Assembly (NCBI GenBank): GCA_036785325.1
Contig: JAXIVH010000033.1
Coordinates: forward strand, 397,702 to 461,701
DNA from: Urophycis tenuis
Taxonomy: Eukaryota > Chordata > Actinopteri > Gadiformes > Phycidae
Direction: 5' to 3'
Length of the DNA: 64,000 bases
Below the pieces are notes generated by a model. That model did no database searches. It had not been told where the DNA came from and saw only the letters and a program-made list of their open reading frames with translations. Both the position numbers and the translations under genes were made by a program. This document shows positions 22,244 to 31,751 of the stretch, one piece after another; the first letter of the stretch is position 1, and every line of letters starts with the position of its first letter.

Positions 22244-22541
22244 AAAAGATTGGGTACCGCTGTGTTGCCGAGGCTGCACCGTACGGTCTATTCACAGACG
22301 CCATCCTGCTACCGAGCGGCACGGGGGCTTTGACCTGCTCCGTCTCCGACCTGGGCCGGTGCACCCCTCCTTAGACGACCTGGTGGTCCCGGGCTCCCCC
22401 AGGAGCACCATATCGATACCGAACGATACCGGACACCCGATCGACATAGTCCAGTACGGTGTAGAGCTCCTCGACTCACTTGAACCGCAAACCTCAGCCT
22501 CCCAGTGGCTTGGATTAGAGGCACGCGCCACCGTGCCCAGC
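22244..22541 (-). ncRNA. rn7sl: 7SL (signal recognition particle) RNA gene, minus copy, somewhat diverged
   Basis: The 298-nt transcript starts GCTGGGCACGGTGGCGCGTG at 22541 and ends before a TTTT terminator (22247-22244). It keeps the vertebrate 7SL landmarks: GGGAGGCTGAGG, GATCGGGTGTCC, the GGAG helix 6 tetraloop in CTCCTGGGGGAGCC (SRP19 site), GGAGCAGGTCAAAG of helix 8, and GTGAATAG. Against the plus copy it has GGTATCG in place of GCGCTAAG after GTGTCC (one base shorter). It also carries scattered G-to-A changes, one of which breaks the long-range pairing of CTRCACCGTAC with GTACGGTGCAG. It may be a functional variant or a young pseudogene. 7SL is the Pol III-made RNA scaffold of SRP, which targets secretory proteins to the ER. 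Confidence 0.85.
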
Positions 22542-22580
22542 GAGGGTCCTCTGGGAGGAACCGCATGACATCACAGATAG
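22542..22580 (-). promoter_or_regulatory. Upstream promoter of the minus 7SL gene (ATF/CRE-like site)
   Basis: On the minus strand, TGATGTCAT (22573-22565) lies at -32 to -24 from the transcript start. About 37 bases upstream of the start are identical to the plus copy. Human 7SL also depends on an upstream ATF/CRE site, though further upstream. Confidence 0.6.
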
Positions 22581-22841
22581 ACCGCTGCTTTCTGAGGTCC
22601 ACCAAACAAGATTGCTATTTACATTTAGTTTTGTAGAAGCTTATTGTTGACTGTTGATTGTGATTGGCTCTACACTTTTGTTTCGATGTTACCTTAATTG
22701 AAACAGAACTGCCACCCTCAGCCTCCCTATAGTCAATTAGTTTTACTATTATTTTGTGTTATTAATATTCCTTATAATAATTCACCCACCCAGATAATGT
22801 ATTTTCTTCTAATTATACAAGCTGGTGTACTCGGTTGTCTC

Positions 22842-22880
22842 TCATCTGTGATGTCATGCGGTTCCTCCCAGAGGACCCTC
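22842..22880 (+). promoter_or_regulatory. Upstream promoter of the plus 7SL gene (ATF/CRE-like site)
   Basis: TGATGTCAT at 22849-22857, followed by GCGGTTCCTCCCAGAGGACC up to the transcript start. The block is identical to that of the minus copy, so the promoter was duplicated with the gene. Confidence 0.6.
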
Positions 22881-23178
22881 GCTGGGCACGGTGGCGCGTG
22901 CCTCTAATCCAAGCCACTGGGAGGCTGAGGTTGGCGGTTCGAGTGAGTCGAGGAGCTCTGCACCGTACTGGACTATGTCGATCGGGTGTCCGCGCTAAGT
23001 TCGGTATCGATATGGTGCTCCTGGGGGAGCCCGGGACCACCAGGTCGTCTAAGGAGGGGTGCACCGGCCCAGGTCGGAGACGGAGCAGGTCAAAGCCCCC
23101 GTGCCGCTCGGTAGCAGGGTGGCGTCTGTGAATAGACCGTACGGTGCAGCCTCGGCAACACAGCGGTACCCAATCTTT
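22881..23178 (+). ncRNA. rn7sl: 7SL (signal recognition particle) RNA gene, plus copy, intact-looking
   Basis: The 298-nt gene opens GCTGGGCACGGTGGCGCGTG and ends in a TTTT terminator at 23176-23179, matching the roughly 300-nt vertebrate 7SL. GGGAGGCTGAGG (Alu domain), GATCGGGTGTCCGCGCTAAG and TTCGGTATCGATATGG align with the human RNA. CTCCTGGGGGAGCCCGGGA folds to a helix 6 stem closed by a GGAG tetraloop at 23026-23029 (SRP19 site). The helix 8 strand GACGGAGCAGGTCAAAG is conserved (SRP54 site). CTGCACCGTAC pairs perfectly with GTACGGTGCAG near the 3' end (helix 5). It is head-to-head with the minus copy, 339 bp between starts. A processed insertion is unlikely: no poly-A, and the upstream promoter block is present. 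Confidence 0.92.
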
Positions 23179-23189
23179 TCTGTTAAATT

Positions 23190-24640
23190 ACATTTGCAGT
23201 GTTTATTTGTTTTACGGATTATAATTTAATTGAAAAAAAAAATCGAAGAAATTCTATATGTAGAGAAACAAAGCCAAAACCAATGCAGTAGACTAGCTAA
23301 ATCTCTATACGTTAATGTTAATGTCAGTCTTGTTAGCCATTTCAGATGCTGTCCTATTGAAACATATCCTGCATGATGGATCAGTCCACTGAGAATACAG
23401 TCCCCAATGTATCGGCCTCATCCACTGTGATGAATCCGGAAGACGTTCTCCTCGACGGGACGTTGCGATGCTTGAAATGACTCATCAAACCAACACAGGA
23501 GGGTCACGGGGGGCATCCCGTTAAATCACAGACACACAGTAAAGGACTGGAGGTCATAGGCATGGTCAGTCAAAGCTGTTTTTAATAGGCGTCACATGGA
23601 GGAAAAGGCTCCCGCTAAGATATTCCTCGTGAAGCCGTTCACCTTAAGCACACTCACCCATCAAGTATTGACATTCATCAATAATGGACACAGTGTAAAC
23701 TGACGGCTGACCGGTTCAGTGTATGTTCTCAGCTCCCACATGCACGGCATTCTGTTCAGTCTCTCCCGCGTCCGTGGTTCTTCCGAATGGGACCGATGCG
23801 TACATATGGGAGGAGCTATGTTCGCCTTGACCTGTGGTGTACCTGAGCTCTGAGTGATGGCTGAAGAAGGGCACGGAAGACCCGCCCACCTGCCTAGGTC
23901 ATTAGCATCTGCAGCGACAGGCTCGCTAGACGTCAGCGCTACCTGGTAAATAAGAGGATTTCATAGACTCTTTCTATATAAACATTTTGTTAAGGAAAAA
24001 TACACCTGAATTCTCTTATGTACAACAGAAGACAAAAAAAAAACATAACCTGCATATTCGTTATTCATTTTTAATATGTATATTTTCTGTATTAGAAATA
24101 TCGCTATTTTCTGAAATTTACTATTTTAATAATGACCATTTCACCCATAAATCATTGAATTACATTATATACATAAATAATACAGAACCCATTTAATCAT
24201 AAACAATATTAAAATATATGTTCAATAGATACAAATGTTTTTAATCCTATATTTCAACGACCCTATCAGGAAGTCCTTAGACAGTCAGCGTTGTAAAGCC
24301 ATTCTCCTCAAAACTATTAAGTGCAAACAATTTTTCTAAAAAAGAAAAACAGAGCCAGACTGAAGCATCCAGCGCTTTAGGGGAGCAGGGGGTACGCAAG
24401 TCGTTTGTGAACTGAGCTTCTTAAGCCATCTTTGATTTTAACTCACAGGTGTGTCGCCACACCGCATCACACGTGGTAAACAGACAGGGAACCAACAGAA
24501 CGACGGAAACAACTAACAGTGCAAATATATGTAAGATGTGTGGAGCTGATTAGGGCTGAAAGCTCTTTCTGACACCGCAGGGGAAAACACAAGGGGCCAC
24601 CGTACCCCTCAGGCCTAGGACTCAAGTGGGGGACGGACAC
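23190..24640. other. Intergenic stretch, no gene seen
   Basis: AT-rich from 23960 to 24340. No convincing exon; it could include distal wdr20 3' UTR, but no clear minus-strand poly-A signal was identified. Confidence 0.5.
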
Positions 24641-24654
24641 GCACACGCACGTGC

Positions 24655-24784
<130 letters not shown>

Positions 24785-24866
24785 CAAGCGTGTACAGTAG
24801 TCAAAGCTGACATGAAGATGTGCCTTCCTTGCATACTCTGGAACCAACAGGCGCGGAGGGTAGGAC

Positions 24867-25140
24867 CACTCATTAGAACAGCCTGTTAGAACAGCCCGCT
24901 AGAACAGCCAGTTAGAACAACAGCCCGCTAGAACAGCCTGTTAGAACAGCCCGCTAGAACAACAGCCTGTTAGAACAGCCCGCTAGAACAGCCTGTTAGA
25001 ACAGCCCGCTAGAACAACAGCCTGTTAGAACAGCCCGCTAGAACAGCCAGTTAGAACAACAGCCTGTTAGAACAGCCCGCTAGAACAGCCAGTTAGAACA
25101 ACAGCCTGTTAGAACAGCCCGCTAGAACAGCCAGTTAGAG
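24867..25140. repeat. Minisatellite with TTAGAACAGCCCGCTAGAAC units
   Basis: Alternating TTAGAACAGCC and CGCTAGAACAGCC modules with an AACAACAGCC variant, about 270 bp, in the wdr20 3' flank. Confidence 0.95.
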
Positions 25141-25768
25141 CGACGCCACACTGATGTAGCTGAACCCCCCAGACCCTCTCCTCTGGACAACATCTCTGGC
25201 TGGTCGCTGAGCGCCCTCCTCCCACTCCCACGCCCTCCTCCCACTCCCACGCCCTCGGCTCTTATTTGCCATTGAATGAAATCGAACCTCGCGCCGGGCC
25301 TCCCGGTGCCCAGGACCGCTTTAGCGGTGAGCTAACGCAGCAGCGCCGCAGGGCCCCGGCCGGGCCAGAACCCCCCCCACCACCCCCTTAGTGAGGCTGC
25401 GGTGCTGGGGTCAGCAGCATCAGTACCCGGGCTACACTACAGCCCCCCTGGGAGAGCCGGCCGTGTTGTTCTGGGACGACCACGGTGACCCCTGTGGAGA
25501 GACGAGACGGGCAGACACTCTGATGACCAACCAGGCAGTGATTTTTATACAAGAGGTGAGGGTGGAGTTGGCACAGGAGGGGGGGGGGGGGGGGGGCGTC
25601 GTCCGAGAACGGGCGGCTCTTCTACGGCCGCTGGGCGGCGGGGAGCGAGGGGCTTCTTGTTCAAGGACTTGAGGAATGGATAAGCGTTTAGTCAGGGGGG
25701 AGCCCCCTGTGCGGTGGTCCAATGACTCTCAGGGGGGGGTTAGGTTTAGGGTTGGGGGGTGGAGGTGG

Positions 25769-28700
25769 TCACATCACAGAGTCCACCACGGGCCGGTCGC
25801 TCACCACCTTCCCGGGCCGGGCCCACGTGCAAACAAAGCCCTCCTGGCAGGCTGTGACCAGACAGTCCTCCAGGAAGATCAACACAGTGAGTCTCTCGTG
25901 GGCGATCTTCTTGCACACCAGCGGCTCCAGCAGGGGCACGTCCTCCATGCGCGGGCACAGCGCCGTGCCCAGCGTCTTGGCGGCGTCGGCCTTGGCGGTC
26001 CGCGAGGCGCTGAGCTGGTTGAGCTTGTCGCTGCTCTTGCTGTTGATGTGGCCCATGCTGTGGTTGCGCTTGTGGTCCTTCTCGTGGCGCTCCTTGCGCG
26101 AGTCGTGCAGCGACAGCGTGGCGAACTTGCTCACCCCGGTGGCGAGGAAGGTGCCGTCCATGATGCTGCTGCCCTTGGAGGCGGCGGCGGCGGTCGCCGT
26201 GGTGGTGGTGGTCCCGGTGCTGTTGCTGCTCGCGTGGCTGTTTGGCGTGCCGCCCCCCGCGGGGTTGGAGTGTGGTAAGCTGTTAGAGCGGGGCAGGGTC
26301 GCCGGGAGGGAATTGGTGGGGTTGCCGCTGTTGCTGCCGGCGCCACCGTTGGTCCCGCCCGTACCGGCGGCGGGCGTCACGGCGCCGGCGGCGGGCGAGC
26401 TGGTGGCGCTCATGACGTTGGTGTGAGTCCTGGTCCGGGACAGGGGGAGGTGTGGGAAGAGGATGTCCTCGGTGAGGTCCCACAGACACATCTGCGTGTC
26501 CTGGCCTACCGAGCCGAAGCGGTAGGTGACGCTCACCGGCCGTCCGTCCGTGGAGTTCCTCTTGGAGAGGCGCGACTGGGCGCTGTTGGCGCGGTCCCGC
26601 CCCCCGCCGCCGAAGTGCGTCTGCTCGTGGTACTCCTCGTCGCTGCCGCTGAACTCGGCCGGCGGCTCGCCGTCGTCGGCGCCGGCGGTGCAGTGGTCGA
26701 ACGCCACCACGCTCACCCACGACTTGTGGCCGTGGCCGCGCGCGATCACCCGGCAGTCCGAGAAGGACCAGACCGTCACCAGGTCGTCCTCGCCGCCCGC
26801 CACGATGTACTGGCCGTCGGGGCTCCAGCACACGCACAGCAGCCCGCCGAAGTAGCTCTTCATGGTGCCGTGCAGCTCCGCCGCGTCAAAGCCGAACACG
26901 CGCAGGAAGCCGTCCTGGCTGGCGCACGCCAGGAACTTGCCGTCGGGCGAGAAGGCGAACTCGTTGAGGGCGCCCTCGCCCACCGTCCAGCGCAGCAGCG
27001 GGTTGCGGGCCGCCTTGCTCTTGCAGGTGTGCACGGCGTAGCTCTCGCCCTGCTTCAGCAGCTGGTAGTTGGGCGGCGTGGTGCCGCACGCGTTCTCCAC
27101 GTTGTAGAGGTACATGCTCCCGCTGGAGTGGGCCACCAGAAACAGGCTCTCTGAGCCCGGCACCCATCGCACACAGGTCACCCGCGACTTATCTATCAGC
27201 CTCTGGGGTGGGACGCAGAAGGAGGAAGACAACACATGGGGGGGTGGGTTACTGATGGAGGAGGGCACACCATTCAAAAAGAGATCCCCCACACACACAA
27301 CACCCCATTTAGCAGAATTCAGAAGCCACAGTGCATTGGGTGCGACAGGCCGGCACCCACTTCTTCGTTGAACAGCTTGCTGGTCTCTTTCTTTATGGGG
27401 TCGATGAGCTGCACCTGGCCCGCTGAGAAGCCCACCAGCAGCGACACGCTCTCCGCCGTGGCCGTGAGGGGGTTGAAGTCGTGGCACGTGGGCTGCGTTC
27501 CTTTGTATATCCTCTTGTCTATGGGCTTACTGAGGTCCGCTGCCTGCAAGCACACAAACAAGAGCAACGCAGCATCGTCAGGAGAGGCGACGGCCAGAGG
27601 TTCGATTCACAACGTCACGCCACCGTGTCTCGCTTATCAAGCGGAATGAACCAATGAAACACGCCGATGTTCTCATGATGGCCGAACCGCAGCTGGCTCT
27701 GATGTTACAGTCGAGCCCACAAGCACGGGCTTGAAGAGGGAGTTGTGTAAAGGACTCATTTTGTAGGTCAATTAATTCCTGGCATAATGTGCAGTGTTCA
27801 GGGCATCATAATCCACATAATGACACTTAACACACCGCGAGTGCAGACAAAATGGCCTAGCTGTAAGGGTCTCACTGTAACATCAACCACCTGGTTCACA
27901 AAGCAAGGAAGTCTTGACATAATGAGAGTCAGCCTACATCGCAGCTAAACAGCCTCCAACCAGCACATACAACAACAACAACAACATATGGTAGAACAAT
28001 TAGCCTTTCTAACTTCCATGAGACACACAACCTGACTTGGCACGGAGATCGCAGATATAAACAATGACTGTCAACATATCCCTAAGCTGTCCGCCAAGGT
28101 GAAACCAAGTCATTATGAGAACCAGCCCCTTCCTTCCTGAGACAATGTAATGTTACATAAGCCAAGTGAGGCTGCCGTCTGCCCTTTGACTAAATAAACA
28201 CGGGAAGCCTCGGGATCTCTAGCGAACCGAGCCGCAAGAAGAGGACGCTGCGACCTGTTCATCACTATACCCTCCGTGGAGAGCCTTATCCATCCAAAAC
28301 GTCTCCTCCTTCTTCTTTAATGGCGATAAACAACACAACGAGGGTCGTCGTCCTGGTATGCCTTTGGTTTCACACATAAAATCAACGCGGGTCAAGTAGG
28401 ATCAACTTTCTGGCCAGAAGTCTGGGAAGCATCCAATCACCTCAGAACACTTGGAGAAAACGAAACTCTCCACAGACGCGTGACAGAAAGCCCTCCTGCA
28501 AGGCCAACGGTAAACTGTTAAACCAAGAGGCATGCCGACACAAGGACGGTGACCCGATCTGCCCTTACGGCTGCAACAATGATGAGTGCATCTCCATGAA
28601 ACCCAATCATATCAGGACCCCCGTCTTAACGAACGGGGCACCCCAGAGGGCGGTGGTGCGTAATGTAGCGTGCACGTCGGGCGCCACCGGCGCCTCCACG

Positions 28701-29137
28701 GAACCAAAACAAGGAGTGACGGAGTGAGCAGGGGGTGAGCTGGGGGGTGAGGAGCCGTCTGGCCTCGTCTGGCCCATCTGCGCACTTCATCAACACAGTC
28801 CCTCGGAAGCGACCCCCCCGGGACCCGACCACGCAGACAGACGCAGTGGACTGGACGCGGTGGGTCGGAGGCGGCGGTGGTCGGTTACCTTCCGGACGCC
28901 TTTGTAGATGTAGAAGTAGAGCTCCCGGCCCACGTTGAAGCAGATCCGGTCGCCGTTCCCGGACTGGTCGTTCACATTGACGAACGACACCTTCACCGGG
29001 TTGGAGCCCTGGGAGTTGAAAGGCACCCTGTTGGGGCGGCTGTACTCCGAGTGGGTGAGGAGTTTATAGACGCCTTCCCTGGTCGTGAATTGGGTTTTGA
29101 TTTCGTTCGCCTCCTTCCCTCCTCCCTCCGCCGCCAT
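25769..29137 (-). CDS. wdr20: WD repeat-containing protein 20 (deubiquitinase cofactor), three exons, complete
   Basis: Exons on the minus strand: 29137-28889, 27543-27361, 27202-25769 (1,866 bp, 621 aa). The N terminus MAAEGGGKEANEIKTQFTTR and VPFNSQGSNPVKVSFVN match vertebrate WDR20. Exon 2 gives AADLSKPIDKRIYKGTQPTC. Exon 3 holds WD blades (LNEFAFSPDGKFLACASQDG, LLCVCWSPDGQYIVAGGEDD, QMCLWDLTEDILFPH) and the conserved C-terminal SLLVGFSAGQ/VLIFLEDCLVTACQEGF type region. WDR20 binds USP12 and USP46 (with WDR48/UAF1) and stimulates their deubiquitinase activity. The protein is longer than the roughly 570-aa human form, mainly from a Gly/Ala/Asn/Ser/Thr low-complexity insert at roughly residues 390-450 of this product and a short C-terminal extension (SDRPVVDSVM). 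Very GC-rich codon use in exon 3. It is divergent from hsp90aa1.1, as in human. Confidence 0.93.
27544..28888 (-). other. wdr20 intron 1, no further feature
   Basis: An intron between the exon 1 donor (GTAACC) and the exon 2 acceptor (TTGCAG). Only a short CAACAACAACAAC run near 27967-27985; no supported ORF, repeat or RNA gene. Confidence 0.7.
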
Positions 29138-29755
29138 CTTGAAAACCGAGCCCGGATGTTACGCACTGCGCAGGCGCGCCGAAGTTGGAAGAGCGCAGGC
29201 GTCCTGTTATGTGTTTGTTAGAATAGTATCTCTGAGAAATGTAGCTCATGACCGTGTCATATAAAGCGTGATGCACAACTTTAACATACACACAGGACTA
29301 AAGCACATCCATGATGCTGGGGTCGTTGGGGTGTCCGGTAGTGATGGTGGGCTGTCTGCCCCCCGCTGGTCCTGGTCTGGGGTGGGCATACCCTCGGCTT
29401 GGAGCCCATGTGATTATCAGTGAACATACATCCCACAATGGTCACTTCAATTTGTATATTCCCTGATCCTGTTATCACACGAGTTGAAAAGGTAGGCTTA
29501 CTCGTAATCGTTGGATCGACAAAAAATAATGTAACTTTAAAATATGATCTGTGTTCATTTCTTTCAGCGGTAGAGTCTGTGGACTGCGAATATATGATGT
29601 TGCGTAACCAGGAGACTACACCGCCATCGCCTGGCTGACGTGAAAACACACAGGCACAACATCTACACCAGACGAGAGAATTCTAGTATGTTCTACTGTT
29701 TTGTCGTCTTAAAACCAAAACAAAAAGTTTTACAAAATAATGTAGTTTAATTAAT

Positions 29756-30022
29756 TATCCTATATGTCTATATACTCACTGTTATTTATTATTTCTGCAC
29801 TACCTCTGCAATTACTACCTCCACTTGCACTATCTATTTATTGTTTACTGTTGTTACTGTTTACTACTGTCACTTTAATTACTACTGCCACTTTTTCAAT
29901 ATTGCACTACTCATGTACAATACAGCACCTTAATCGCTCCTTTGCTCTTCTGGTTAGAACGCCAACTACATTTCATTGTCTCTGTACTCTGCACAATCAC
30001 AATAAAGTTTAATCTAATCTAA
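29756..30022 (+). mobile_element. 3' end of the same non-LTR/SINE-type repeat as at 9342, forward orientation
   Basis: TTATTTATTATTTCTGCACT, GCACTACTCATGTACAATAC and TTCTGGTTAGAACGCCAACT lead to CAATAAAGTTTAATCTAATC. It lies between wdr20 and hsp90aa1.1, in the divergent intergenic region. Confidence 0.7.
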
Positions 30023-30545
30023 CATAATATAATCTAATATACGTACGTTAAGGTTCAGGACCGCTAAAGGCAGACGACTCCCTCGCCATGATGGTGCCTC
30101 CTATGTGTAGCCTGATAAACATTGCAGAGGCCTTCATCCTCAGGCAAACCCCTGCAGTAAGCACCCAGTTAGAAGCTTTCATTTAGGTGTGTAACACACT
30201 TCCATTGCTTGCCCCTCTGCTTGTGAAACCTGTGATAACCCCTCAACCCTGTGGACCAAATAAAGACTCCTGTCTTCTGTCCCAGCCCCAGGGCCGGGGT
30301 CGCTATATTGCGCTGCCATGGCGGCAGGTGATAGAACAGGCACCAGAACAGCACAGCTGTGACGCCGACAGGAAGTGTGACAGATTGGGAGGGCCAGGCC
30401 TGAGACAGGCTATCAGGAGAGCCCCCTGTCTGAGTGACATGCACCCTTTGTGACTCTGAGGCCCTATATGGACACGTGAAGTTTAGGGCTCAAGAGCCCC
30501 CACACCCAGCCGCCACCCCCACCCACCCAATACTGTAGTGGGCAT

Positions 30546-30602
30546 TTCTTCTGGAACCTTCTCAATGGGCTCTTCGAGAACCCCCCCCTCTGAGTATAAA
30601 AA
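30546..30602 (+). promoter_or_regulatory. hsp90aa1.1 promoter: heat-shock elements and TATA box
   Basis: An alternating HSF site TTCtgGAAccTTC at 30549-30561, a second TTCgaGAA at 30573-30580, and TATAAAAA at 30595-30602. The expected transcript start is about 30625. Heat-shock factor binding sites of inverted GAA/TTC units at 5-bp spacing are standard for stress-inducible hsp90. Confidence 0.85.
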
Positions 30603-30624
30603 GACAGATGCGTGTGGACGAGCG

Positions 30625-30753
30625 AGAACATAGAGAAAGCCTCCAACAGAAGACTTACTCAGAGCAGGAGCAGTGAAGCGCCTATCTGGACAGCTAGACA
30701 CAGTCAGCAACGGATTGTGAGACATAGTTCAAACAAGACTAATTCTACTCAAG
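30625..30753 (+). other. hsp90aa1.1 non-coding first exon (approximate start)
   Basis: 5' UTR exon ending CTCAAG/GTAGGG at 30753. The start is inferred from the TATA position. Intron 1 (30754-31751) follows and contains no other feature I can support. Confidence 0.7.
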
Positions 30754-31751
30754 GTAGGGCTGACCGGTCTAGAAGTCTAGAAGTCGTTCTTTCATTCATA
30801 GCATGCACTTTAATTCTGAATTCAACGAAGTCTAATTTTTGCAGAGAACATAGAAAATGGGTTTTAATGCAGTGGGTGAGTGCTGGGTACAACATAAACC
30901 TTTGAGCTGCTAAATAATTGATGAGGAAAGAGGTTTTGGAATTTGCTAGAGAGTTGTTTCTATCCTCTGAGTGACTTTGCGAGGCCATGCCGTTTAAAGA
31001 GCACATGGCTTACAGCATGACCCCCCCCAGTAGCAATGGCCGCTCAGCACAAAGTACAAAGTATGGAAGTTATCTACTTTCTTTGAGCGGCGCCATCTTC
31101 ACGCATAAGAGTAATCAGGGAGGACATTTTACTGATCCATAAGGACAAACGTGGGTTTTCATATGGTTTTAGTAAATTAGTACTACTACTAGTACTACTA
31201 CTAGACTACTGCTATACCGTCACCAAACTACAGTACATGAATAAGTATAATATCTTAATCGATCATCATAATATAACAAAAGTTTGTTTTCTTTCCTTTT
31301 ACCGTATCTCGACATAAACCTACGTGAATAAATTAACTTATTGCAGGCCTTTGACTGTAGGCCTACAGGTCTAAAAGCAAATGTAGCAAATTCCTGATAC
31401 AAATTAAAGTGAAATAATCAGAAGTAAAACTTTTAAATTTGCCAGACATGCTAACCTTTTCATTTGTCTTGTGAGAAAGTGTGTTCTGGGACACATCTCG
31501 CAGCTGTTAGCAGCCGGGTGTGAGGGGCACGCTAGACTCCTCCCCCTTTTTGCATTGCTCCTCTTTGATTGGCAGGAGGAACATGTGTAACAGGAGCTCA
31601 GCTGTTCCCTTATCTGCCCCTTCGACTGCAGTGCAGTGTATCGCCTTACGTGTGGAGGGGGATGCGCTTTGAACAAGACAAAGGATAAGTTGTTGTTGAT
31701 CTTGGGCACCTCATGTCATTAATATCAGTGTTATGTTCTCTCCTGATTCAG

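Noticed and set aside
22309..23131. ORFs of 70-98 aa over the 7SL region
   Set aside because: The sequence is non-coding 7SL RNA with conserved structure; the ORFs appear on both copies because the RNA gene is duplicated.
25676..27154. Long plus-strand ORFs (200-243 aa) and out-of-frame minus ORFs
   Set aside because: Shadows of the very GC-rich wdr20 exon 3.
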